Positions 54,883 through 64,000 of a stretch of DNA of 64,000 nt are shown here, one piece after another. Position numbers and translations under genes: made by a program. A model generated the notes under the pieces. The model was given only the letters and a program-made list of their open reading frames with translations. It had not been told where the DNA came from and ran no database searches. Within the stretch, counting starts at the first letter, position 1. Every line of letters starts with the position of its first letter. This DNA comes from Crocodylus rhombifer (taxonomy: Eukaryota; Chordata; Crocodylia; Crocodylidae), in NCBI GenBank assembly GCA_038503035.1, contig JAVSML010025218.1:1-64000 (forward strand), written 5' to 3'.

Positions 54883-55648
54883 TCTATAACTTCTATTCTA
54901 ATATAATAAAAGGCTTAGTCTGGCTGTCTGTAATGTTTTTGTCCAACTGTACATGTGCTGATTGGCTGCGTGGACTGGATGGATGTGGGTGCGGACAGGG
55001 CCAGCTAAGGAAAGATGACCATGTGGACCTGTCAATGCTGCCGCCTCCTGCAGCCTCCAGTGCTCCCTCTGCCCCACCTTCACAGAAGGGAAAAGAAATT
55101 AGCACAAGCACTTTACAAACAGCACGGCCAGCTGAAGAAAGGTGGGAGGTCCTCTGTGGTAGCGGGGTTGGACTCAAAGTGGGGGGAAGAAGAGGGAGTG
55201 GGGTCAGACCCAATGGGGAGGAAGGGGTGGAGGGGGGTCAGACCTGACCTGGGAGGGAGAAGGGGGGAGCGGGGTTGGACCCAAATGGGATGAGGCAAGG
55301 TCAGACCTAAAGTGGGGGTAGGGGGGAGTCAAACCCAAAATGGGGAGAGGGAAGAGGGGAAAGGGGTAAGAGCCAAAGTGGTGGGGCGGGGAGGAGGATG
55401 GAGCAGGGTTGGACCTGAAGGGGGGGAAGCAGGTTTGGACCTAAAGAGTGGGGAGGGTGAGGGGGGTGGAACGGGGTCAGACCTGAAGCAGTTGGGGCAG
55501 AGCAGGGTAGGACCCAAAGTGATGAGGGGGAGAGGGGAGAGTGGGGTAAGACCTGAAGTGGTGGGGAGAGCATGGGGCCGGACTCAGGGCTCTGTTCCCA
55601 CCACACCCTCCCCTGCTTCTGCCTCATTCTTGATGGGCAATTTGCTAG
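54883..55648 (+). mobile_element. Helitron-like element with G-rich minisatellite, copy 3
   Basis: The 5' region TCTATAACTTCT..TAATATAATAAAAGGC then TTAGTCTGGCTGTCTGTAAT resembles known vertebrate Helitron 5' ends. The start at 54883 follows A. The 3' end is CATTCTTGATGGGCAATTTG then CTAG, followed by T at 55649. Inside are about twelve GGGGTCAGACCYAAAG-type units. No Rep/helicase, so non-autonomous. The exact 5' start could be a few bases further in. Confidence 0.7.
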
Positions 55649-55750
55649 TATATATATAAAGACATATTTTCACAAAATGAATAAATAAATAAACAAAGCA
55701 CTGGCTGGTTTCCCCTCACCTGCCGCCAAGGGCAGGAGGGCTCCACTGAC

Positions 55751-55855
55751 TATAGCCTGACTGAGCTGAATGAACACGATCCTGGTGATCTTAGCAGCTA
55801 ATCAATCCTCAACCTGGCTTATACTTGGATGGGAGACCACCTGGGTGCTGTAGGC
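55751..55855 (+). pseudogene. 5S rRNA pseudogene
   Basis: CGATCCTGGTGATCTTAGCA, AGCTAATC, and the well-kept TACTTGGATGGGAGACCACC then TGGGTGCTGTAGGC follow 5S rRNA order. The internal promoter C-box is intact but the A-box region is changed and about 9 nt (AATACCGGG) are missing. It could instead be the head of a 5S-derived SINE. Confidence 0.85.
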
Positions 55856-55859
55856 AGCC

Positions 55860-57600
55860 CTCGCCTTTTGACTGGATGGGCAGAGGAGGCCATTACTGTC
55901 TGATGTGGTGGCCTTTTCTGTTGACTGGTCTGGAAAGTTTAAAAGTTGGATCGAGCCCTAGGGAAAAAAGGATTGGGCCCCTTGCTGCTTGGGTGTGAGC
56001 CTGGCCAGGGCGTGGGCTCCCATGGATAGTTGATCAGTCCCAAAGTAAAAAAGTACCAGGCCCATGCTGTTTTGCCTTCAGCAAGCTGCTGAAGGGCAGG
56101 ACAGCTGGGGCCACCCCAGAATGGGCTGGCTTGCTGGATGGGCAGGGTGGGGAGGTGGCAGGGAATGGCTGGGTGAGCTCAAAGGGGAGAGAAGGTGGCA
56201 CAGACAGGTGTGTGGTTGTAGCCAGGGAGACGTAAGCACAGGTTTTGGAGGGTGTGGAGGGGGTTTGCAGGCTTAAGCTCTCTGGGGTTAGTTGGCCCAT
56301 CTGTGCCTATAATGCTTCAGAAAGTTGACTGAATACTAATGGCCACAGTCTTGCCCAAGTGCTTTGAGTCTGTAATAGATGCAGTGATCCATGAGGACCA
56401 GGCATCTGCAGTGCTGGGAAGACAGATTCATGAATCCCTGATGCAACTGTGAGATGCGCTACAGAACCAACAGGAAAGAGGGCTGAGGTGGTCCTTTGCA
56501 TTACTGTGACAGCTAAAGGTGAGGGTGATGGGCAAATGGATGCACAAGTCTTGTCAGGCTGCCTAGTCCAGCTCCGGCCCTCAGTTACCTGGCCCAGGCC
56601 CAAGCAGACCAAGCTTTGTCACTCAGTCACTCCAGAGAGGGGAGGAAAAGACTCCTGAAGCCAGTCCCACACCTGAGCTGCTTTTCCCAGAGCCACTGCT
56701 CTCTGCTTGCTGCTCGGTTTATAACCCTACAAAGCCTACCACGGCCTTCATAGAATCAGAAAATGCAGGTTGGAAGCCAGGTCTTAAAAATCACCACTTC
56801 ACAGTTGCGGTGTTTTGGCGTGTTGTCAGTGCGTGGTGGCAAGCGAAAAGGCAGCTGTCTGTGGTGCTGAACTCTCTTCTGCCGGGGCTCCTTCCCATGA
56901 GCTCCTCCTGGTGGTGAGTGGCTTGAGGCCCTGCACAGAAATCTGGGGAAACAGATTTTGCCTCTGTTCCAGAGTGGATAAACTTCCCAATCAAAAGCAA
57001 TAGTAAGCTATAATGGGGGGAAAGGGATAAACACCCAACCTGAAGGAAAAACTTAACCTTAATTAATAGTTCACCACAAGCAGCTATTTGTAGCTTACCA
57101 CAGTCTAGGATATCAGAGTTTTCCCCAGTTCCATGCAGCGTGAACCTGGTAGCTAGTGATGCTAAAGTGCGGGCTGTCCTTTTAGGATGACACAGTTAAC
57201 CCCGTACAGAGGGTGCTAGTCCTGAAGCAGAGGCCTCTTTCAGCGTGTTACAGAAGAAACCCTAGGGGAGCCCTGCTATCTAAGAACGTCAGGCTTGGTC
57301 GCAGGGGACCCAGGAACCAAGCATCCCCTATCATGAGCCACAAGAAGAGGGAGGAGTGACAAGTTCACCTCCAGGGCAGAAATTATTCAATAAAAGAAGC
57401 TGGGTAGGTCCTAGGAAGTGGGCCATGACCTGCACCAGTGGTCTGCAGCCTTTCGTTAACAGGGGATGCAGAATGAATGCAGCTGGGTCTTCAGGCAGTC
57501 TGGGTGTATGATTTACATCTGGCCAATGCACATGTCTGATACTGGGTGGCAGTGGTGGTCTCTTACTAAGGATGAGTTATACAGACTGTGGACAACATGA
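55860..57600. other. No recognisable gene
   Basis: Contains a short block (56485-56550, GTCCTTTGCATTACTGTGAC...GGTGATGGGCAAATGGATGC) related to 38030-38090, and a CR1 tail-like scrap at 56748-56785 (TCATAGAATCAGAAAATGCAG). Nothing else identified. Confidence 0.4.
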
Positions 57601-59434
57601 AATCTCCACTGCATCACAGCATACATGCCCCTGACTCCCAGAAGCTAACTCCCTTCTGCCCTCCCCCAGCACCCAGTCAGGCCCTCTCTCCACTCTGTAT
57701 CAGGCTCCCTCTGCTCCATCTCCAGCTTTGGAGCTGCACCAGGGCAGGATGCAAGGTCCCAAGAGATGCAGAGAGATGGGGCTCCCCTGGGGAGGCTGGG
57801 TCATTCTGCATCCTGGCAGCAATAGGTGGGGGCCACTCCCATGAGTTTATCTCCAGGGCCCCATCCCTCTCACCCTGCATGGGGGCTGGGAGCACTTTGC
57901 AAACTCAGCACTGGAATGTGTGGGATCCCCAGGATTCCTCAGCCCCCGCTGCCTGAGATAGGCCCTACGGGGACACGGCGAGTGTGCTGCACCTCCCGTA
58001 CCCCAAGCTTGCACACTGCACTCACTCGCTGTCTCCTTGCTCTTCTCCCTGGGCTGGTCCCTTCCCACAGGGCCCTGATGCAGCCGTGTCAGGGAGGGAC
58101 AAGTGTCTCCTGGCCTGGCACTGCCTGGATCCCCCTTGCCCACACACCACATCCGCTTCCTTTCCATCTTGCCTGGGGGCCCTCAGCCAGCTCTGCTAGC
58201 CCAAGCCCTCTGGCCTTTGCAGCCTGCTTCAGCCAGGAAAGGGCAGAATAGAGAAGGAGGGGGCTGAGGCTGGGGCTGGTCACTGGCTGCCTCCAGGACA
58301 AGCTGTGGTCTCACTGTATGGGATGCCCGCAAGGGTCAGCGTGTTCCCGTCCTGCATGTGCTGGACCTCGTGACGTGAGGGCTGCTAGTGCTCACCCTTT
58401 TGTTCCTTCGGTGGTTACTGACCCCTTGCTGTGGAGCCGTTTGCATGAGTCCCTAGGTACTGAACTCAGGCTGACTGCTCTGGATTTCTCTGGGTCCTCC
58501 TTCCCCCTCTTTACAGATGAGCGCTCTGCTTTCCTCCCCTCTTCTGGGACCTCGCCTGTCTTCCGTGACTTTGCTGAGAGGACTGCTGATGCCCCAAGAC
58601 CTCAGCCGCTGGTTCTTCAACACCCTGTTTCCTCAGGCCCCGATGACTTGAACTGATTCAAATCAGTCAAATATTCTCTAGTTCATTCCTTATCATCTTG
58701 ATCTTGAGCCCTTGTCCTTTTTCATTTACATTCCCTTTGCATCCAGTCTATTCAGAATTTACCATCTTGGTTAAGACAAGAGAAGGTTGTCCAGAAAAGC
58801 TCAGCCTTCTTCTTGTCTTTGTATCCTCCATTAATAAATCACCTTCACTTTAAACAGCAGACCTATGGGTTCCTGTTTCTTTCTTTTCATTCTGATGTAC
58901 TCGGAGAACCACCTCATCCAGCTTTCAACATCTATTGTCAGCTGTAACTTACAGTTTATGTCGTTGTCTTGCTAATCTTGACCCATTACACTTGTGCTGG
59001 GGATTTGTATCCTGGGTCTGTGACAGCTTGCTCCTCCAATACTTTCTATGCATTTCTCATGATATTTAGGTGGGTAAAAAACTCCTGAAGCAGCAACAAT
59101 GGTCCCTTGCTCTCTCACCTGTCTTTCCAGCATATTGGAAGGGGCTGCAGTTGTACCTTTGGTGTCGTGTGTGTCGTCTAGGAGTGGCCAGGCCTCCCAT
59201 ATTTCTTTTTTTTTTTTTATTAATCTATCCATGTGACTTTGCCTACTGCTTCTCTAATGTTCATTGTCCCCCCTTTGCTCTTCACCTGCTTTGCTTTTCT
59301 TAGGAACCTGAACTTGAAGACAGGTCTTCTGCACTGGCAGATATTAATGTGACCACTACATCATCCTTTTTCCCCATGGGGTCCAGAAGCACAAACAGCT
59401 ACAGCCTCACTGGGACTTGGAGCTACCATCTCTG
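57601..59434. other. No recognisable gene
   Basis: Overlapping open frames of up to 141 codons occur on both strands around 57600-58660. None has a known motif or good splice context. Confidence 0.35.
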
Positions 59435-59600
59435 ACTCCAGAAGCTGTGTGTGGGCCATTATATGACCAGGGAGCAGTATAGAAAACATTACTACATGCA
59501 GCAGGTCTTGCATCTACAATCTCTTCCATGAAAGGCAAATGTGCTACTACTACTCAAACAATTTTTCTAGTACTAAGTAGTTTCCTCCAGCAACAAGGAC
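59435..59600 (+). repeat. Unknown repeat, partner of 54290-54480
   Basis: CTGACTCCAGAAGCTGTG, CAGGTCTTGCATCTACAATC, CTACTACTACTCAAACAATT and TTTCTAGTACTAAGTAG. Confidence 0.75.
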
Positions 59601-61379
59601 TTGCATGTAGGCCTCTCTCTGGGAGAGACTCCTATTTCTTTGGCTACTGAATAATTTTCCATCATGTCTGTTCTCCTTCTCCCCAGTGAATCATGAATTC
59701 TTGGCTTCCTTAGCTTTTGGAGAAAAGAGAGGTCACTCAAAATGACAGTGGGTGCCAGTGCCCCACTGATAGCAACATCTATGAGGGAATAACATATGGG
59801 CTTTTCCAAGCATATCTGTGCCCTTAAGATCCTGTAGTAGTGCAGTGACTATAATTGCTTTAATTGCTTATTTTGTAACTGATTATAATTGCTTTCACTG
59901 TTTATTTTATGATTTCTCTTTTTATATAAAAAATTAACCATTGAGATAAAGTTCATCTAGTTACGATTCACTTTTTACTATAATTTGATCAGTCCTTTTT
60001 AGTTTTTGGAATTAACCATCTATTTTAAATTTCTTATTGCTTAGCATAAAATGTATTTGACATTGGTCTCATGATTTTAGACATGTTTAACTCATGACTT
60101 GAGAACTTAAATTCAGTATAAGGAGAATGCTTGTGTAAGGGTTGGTGGTATGTGTGGATATGTCTGGTTTATGTGGAAAGAGGTAATGAAAGAAAAAATG
60201 ATGGACTTATGTGCCAGCAGCAGAGGAAAACAGGCCTCTTGCAGCAGGTGAAAATACCTTCTGTGCTTTGACAGTTACGAGCTGCAGTAACCTAGATTCA
60301 GCAGTAAAAGATTACCAAACACTAAATCATGCTCCATCTTGATGGCTGAAGACCGCAAATGACGGCCCCTAAAGACTGCAGACCACAAAGCCAGAAGATC
60401 ATGACTTACCAATCCCAGCCTGCCAACAGGACAAGAAGGACAGCCTTCGCATTCAACTCAGAGGAATACTTGGCAGGTATGGGCAGCTATTACTATACAG
60501 AACAAACACAGAGACAAGGCTTTGGGTCTCTTCCACCTGCAAGAAGGAGTTTCGGGTGCGTCCAACAAGACTGGACTCCAACTCTCTTGGTCAGCCTGGC
60601 TGGCCACCAGACTGACCTTGAGCAACTTTGAAACTTGGTAACACCTTAACCTTTGTAGGACTGTCTAACTTCTCTGTTTGTGTGCTTGTCTCTTTTGAAT
60701 GAATGGATGGATGAATGAATAAAGGAGTATACATGAGAACAAGTAAAGTAAATAACTTTACTGCTCTTCATTCTTGTCATGTTGCATGTTTTATGTTTTA
60801 TGTCCCAATAAATGTGGCATTGTGCCTAATTCCCTGATAAGCTTCCAGCTTGTTTTTAATTCACATTGTACGACCTGTACGCACAACAATCCCACATCTC
60901 ACCTGTGCTACTATACATGTTAAATAGTGTAATGCCTACAGAGGGAGAGAAGGCTATGCCAAGGAATATGTGCAAGGGAAGGAAGAGACAGAAGTGATAG
61001 GGAAGGGACACAGCGTATGAAAGAATTGTATTCATTGGTTAAAAGCTTTGAACTCATTCACTGGTTAAAAGCTGCATCTCCCACTCCTGTCATGCAATAT
61101 TATAAAGCAGTAAAACATATACAATGAGCCACATTAACAACCTTGCTTCATATAAATTCAGCAATCACTAACACATGTGCATGATAATATAGGACACTCC
61201 TCACAGTAGTTTAGTCAGAATTACAGGTATCGCTAGTATCCACAATTAAAAATATATATTTTAAAGTGTAATATAGTTTTCTAATGGCAAAAAACAGCTC
61301 TCTCTCTCTTTTGGAAATGTAACTTTTTCAAAATGTTAACTGAAATTGTTCTTTGAAATGTTTTACTGACCAAAGGGCC
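59601..61379. other. AT-rich stretch, no gene; GAAT/GGAT microsatellite
   Basis: A short tetranucleotide tract (GAATGAATGGATGGATGAAT) lies at 60698-60722. Two AATAAA words follow at about 60718 and 60809 and give a poly(A)- or LTR-like look, but no LTR ends were found. Confidence 0.4.
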
Positions 61380-61865
61380 AGCTTTCACCAAACCAACAGG
61401 TTTAATAAGGTTGGCAACAACGTTTTACCAAAACAAAGAAAATAAAGCATTGAAAATCTTATTTTTCTACACCAAAATGCTGTGCTTTTGTAAGTCAACA
61501 ACATTCAGTAGAAAAAGGCTTCACTTGATTTAAATAAATAAAGCTGTTAACTAATTTTGACCAGTTGCAGATTAAAATTTTGAAAATCATCTAAATAATA
61601 TGGGAGCCTAATTCCCATTTCAAATTGAACTCTGTTGGCACTAGAAGAATTGATTCTCAGTCATGCTCAGGCCCCTTTATGCCCTTGACTCTGTCAGGTC
61701 TTTAAAGCAGATGCAGAAATTTCCTTAAGGATCCCCCCACGCAAGGAGCCTCCACCACTAGTGGAAGGGTCCTGCACCAGCATAGGGGCAGTGCGGGTGT
61801 TAAGACTGATCTCTCTTCTCCATGGGCCATGAAAAAGCCAGTGCTGGGCTGAAGCCTGAGCCCAA
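61380..61865 (-). repeat. Old repeat, inverted partner of 16490-16950
   Basis: Matches the reverse complement of the ABCF1 intron 4 copy over most of its length. The match fades exactly where the LTR at 61866 begins, as if a provirus had inserted into it. Confidence 0.8.
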
Positions 61866-62438
61866 TGTTACAAATTATGCTCTTAAAGCCACGTGCAGTT
61901 TGCTCTAGGCTGGGGCGATGATCAGAGCAAGTAACCAAAGTCAGATACAGAATCTTTATTCACTGCAGCAAGGTGCCTCCGAGGAGGGACCCCACCTACC
62001 AGATATAATACTTTTTTTTATACTTTGTTAGTACGTCAGCGTTAGTTCGTGATTAGCTCATGCTTGTAAATATACCCCATCATCTATTAACTAAATCACT
62101 ATTCTATCCAATCAAGCAGCACTGTGAGCGTGAACACCGAAGTTTAACTCTCGTGACTACATGCCCCATATATTTTGTCTCAGGATGTTTCTTTATCTTA
62201 CAAAAACAATCCAAGCCCAACTTTCAAGGTTCCCCTGTTGACAAGACTCCCCTGTTGACTAGATTCAGCTAGTTTCATATCTTATCAGTAACCCTCACAC
62301 AGTACCCCTCTTCCCTCCCAGCTGTCTCGTAAGTGCTGTGTCCGCTTTTATGAAATGGAGGCGAAAGGACAAAGAAATGGCCTCACTTTTAGCATTACAA
62401 AGCCTGGCTTTTAGCCCTACAGGATTCATAAAAAACAG
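61866..62438 (-). repeat. 3' LTR of the provirus
   Basis: On the minus strand it starts TGTTTTTTATGAATCC and ends GCATAATTTGTAACA, so the ends form TGTT...AACA. A TATA-like TATTATATC lies near 62000 and AATAAAG at 61960-61954, followed by ATTCTGTATCTGACTTTGG, a usual R/U5 pattern. Length 573 bp. The target-site duplication cannot be checked because the other end is outside. Confidence 0.8.
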
Positions 62439-62455
62439 TCCCCCCTTTTCTTCTG
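62439..62455 (-). other. Polypurine tract
   Basis: AGAAGAAAAGGGGGGAC on the minus strand directly before the LTR TG; primes plus-strand DNA synthesis in retroviruses. Confidence 0.85.
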
Positions 62456-62467
62456 CTCGTCAGAGAG

Positions 62468-63759
62468 TTATATAGGAACAGAGGAATAACTATAGCCACG
62501 GACTATGTTCATAATAGTCTTACAACACATGCAACCACATTGTAGGGAAACAAACAGTACAACAAAAATTACTATCACAAGGATAAAAACACACAAGATT
62601 CTCTTCGCTATGAGGCTGAAGTCAGGGAGCCAGGAAGTCACCCAAGTCCATAACGAACTAGAGTCTGAATCCTTAGTGTGTTCAAAGGTTGTCCAGGCTC
62701 GCTGAATGGAGTTGATGTGGGCGTGAAGAGACTCATTCTTGTCCAGGATCCAGGTGCAGCATTCGGTCCCTATTACTGAGCAGGTACCTCCCTGGTCTGC
62801 CAAAAGATAGTCCAGTGCCATGCGGTTCTGTAAAGCAACCTGGCAGAGTGAGTACAACTCTAAAGAGATATCTTTCAAGGCCCCAACAGACTCATTGACA
62901 AATGCTTGTAAGAAAAGAGTTATACTATTGATGGCCCGTAAAGCCTTAGCTGCCCCGTACCACAGAAAAGCTGAACCAAAAACGCAGATACATCATTAAT
63001 ATACGGCAAACTAGTATGATCTATGCTCCTAGGTCAAACATGTGTGGGTAGGTGAGATAAAATCTGTACTCTAGGTATTAAAAAACCGAGACCACACCAC
63101 CCAGTCCAGTTGCGTGGGAGCCAGAGGTATGATTTACCTCCACATAAAAAGTACATTCCTGTCGGAATGACCAAAGGAAGACCAGTTTTACAGTAATCAT
63201 CAGACAGTTCAGCACTAAGCATTCTTTTACCAACATAAATAGTTATATTTGCTTGACAAGATAATGAAAAATTACAATTCCTCTCTCATCCCACATCTGG
63301 TCCATATGTGTCATTTTGGAAGTAACAGAAAAAGGACCAAAACTCATGTACAGGTCTATAGAGAATTGGCTGGGGAACAGTAGGGGGCACCTGAGACTGT
63401 ACATCCAGTTCATTTGAAGTTGAGTCTTATTAAAAATGGTCTCATTCCACTCTAACGCTGTTCAATTATCCTTCTCTTTCCAATTCTCTGACCTAATGGC
63501 TAAGGTGTAGTCTCCAAACTGCTGTATATTGATTCCTGATCTTAGAAGGGGAAACCCTTGTGCTTGTGTCAATGGAATTTGAGAACAAACCCAATATTGT
63601 GAAAGATTATAAGCACGAGTGAAACTGAATGAATCGGTGATAAGAATTTTCCTCAGGGTGCAATCCCACACTATCATTTAACGGGGGAGGATATACTGGT
63701 AAAGAAATTCCCAGGTGTAAGGCACAGACTAATAGCCCCAAAGATGTAGACTTTCTCAT
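62468..63759 (-). pseudogene. env: Retroviral env, broken by frameshifts and a stop
   Basis: Surface and transmembrane subunits of an envelope glycoprotein. A signal peptide starts at 63759 (MRKSTSLGLLVCALHLG). The surface subunit then continues in another frame from about 63690 (shift), meets TGA at 63464-63462, shifts again, and near its end has LPRNWTGWCGLGFLIP, a block typical of gamma-type env. The transmembrane part (62878-62468 and just upstream) is open: heptad/immunosuppressive-domain-like LQNRMALDYLLADQ, then CX6CC (CSVIGTECC), a membrane anchor near residues 100-120 of that frame, and a CxCxCC-rich tail start. Not functional as a whole. Confidence 0.88.
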
Positions 63760-63911
63760 GATTGCCCTAATTTGTCATGGTATCCTGGCTGCCAACACAC
63801 AATTACTACAGTTAGAACAATTACTATTATAAATAATACAACAAGTTCTTGCAGAGATCTAGGATCCCAATAATTCCCCACAACAGTCCAGGGGTCTGTA
63901 GAATTGTTCAT
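63756..63911 (-). CDS. Small membrane ORF between pol and env (51 codons)
   Basis: ATG at 63911-63909 follows the pol stop by 26 bp. The peptide has two overlapping N-glycosylation sites near its start (NNST), then an 18-residue hydrophobic anchor (LVVLFIIVIVLTVVIVCW) and a short polar tail. Its stop TGA (63758-63756) overlaps the env ATG (63759-63757) as ATGA. The frame is intact, unlike env. No family recognised. It may be an accessory membrane protein or only an open leader region. Confidence 0.4.
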   Translation of the reverse strand: MNNSTDPWTVVGNYWDPRSLQELVVLFIIVIVLTVVIVCWQPGYHDKLGQS

Positions 63912-63937
63912 GCAGTAAATAGTTGATCCATTGATCT

Positions 63938-64000
63938 TCACTCAGGTTTAGATGGCGGGTCCGGGTTTGGTGTCTTCTTCATGTGACTATGGTATATCCA
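63938..64000 (-). pseudogene. pol: C-terminal end of retroviral pol (integrase), partial
   Basis: Twenty codons reading WIYHSHMKKTPNPDPPSKPE and TGA at 63940-63938. A W-[IV]-[HY]-x-[ST]-H-x-K ending with a Pro-rich tail is usual for the integrase C-terminus of gamma-type retroviruses. The gene continues outside the window. Confidence 0.7.

Larger units (their letters stand above)
61866..64000 (-). mobile_element. Endogenous retrovirus, 3' part
   Basis: On the minus strand the order is end of pol (64000-63938), a small membrane ORF (63911-63756), env (63759-62468), polypurine tract (62455-62439) and 3' LTR (62438-61866). The gamma-type transmembrane subunit (CX6CC) suggests a gammaretrovirus-like env. 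The 5' half is beyond the window. Confidence 0.9.

Noticed and set aside
57588..58656. Frames of 112-141 codons
   Set aside because: No motif, no splice context and equivalent frames on the minus strand.
60690..60830. Possible LTR or gene 3' end with two AATAAA words
   Set aside because: No TG..CA ends, primer site or upstream coding sequence could be found; kept only as a microsatellite note.
1..64000. CRISPR arrays, bacterial operons, riboswitches, functional tRNA genes
   Set aside because: The DNA is clearly vertebrate; repeated units are minisatellites or transposons, and the tRNA-like matches are SINE fragments without a full cloverleaf.

Overview
The window is vertebrate genomic DNA: two spliced genes with canonical GT/AG introns, a CpG-rich promoter, and dense interspersed repeats. 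CR1 LINEs of the bird/reptile type, tRNA-like SINEs, hAT transposons, Helitron-like elements and endogenous retroviruses point to a reptile. The abundance and style of the CR1 3' ends fit a crocodilian best, with turtle as the alternative. The gene pair GNL1-ABCF1 is the one found in the MHC class I neighbourhood of mammals.

Layout. 1-3500: no recognisable gene, several CR1 3' fragments. 3500-13914: GNL1 on the minus strand, 12 coding exons, 625 codons, a circularly permuted nucleolar-type GTPase. 13915-14392: a 478-bp CpG-rich divergent promoter. 14393-36015: ABCF1 on the plus strand, 29 coding exons, 933 codons, an ABC-F ATPase of translation. Its introns hold a minus-strand CR1 (intron 13), a 995-bp hAT element (intron 25) and a nearly intact plus-strand CR1 reverse transcriptase (intron 27). 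36015-64000: no intact cellular gene found; nested CR1s, a 150-bp tandem-repeat element, Helitron-like elements carrying a G-rich minisatellite, a DNA-level duplicate of ABCF1 exons 21-22, an env-like retroviral remnant near 42.2-43.6 kb, a 5S rRNA pseudogene, and at the right edge a minus-strand provirus (3' LTR, broken env, a small membrane ORF, end of pol).

Both genes were rebuilt exon by exon; every junction keeps GT/AG and the reading phase, and both total coding lengths are multiples of three. They share the short promoter and both act around ribosomes or ribosome biogenesis, which fits co-expression. The most unusual points are the expanded acidic linker of ABCF1 (tandem duplication of phase 0 exon pairs), the absence of PRR3 between GNL1 and ABCF1, the CR1-flanked ABCF1 duplicate, a CR1/leader-peptide junction shared by two loci, and a 51-codon membrane ORF that overlaps the env start by ATGA.
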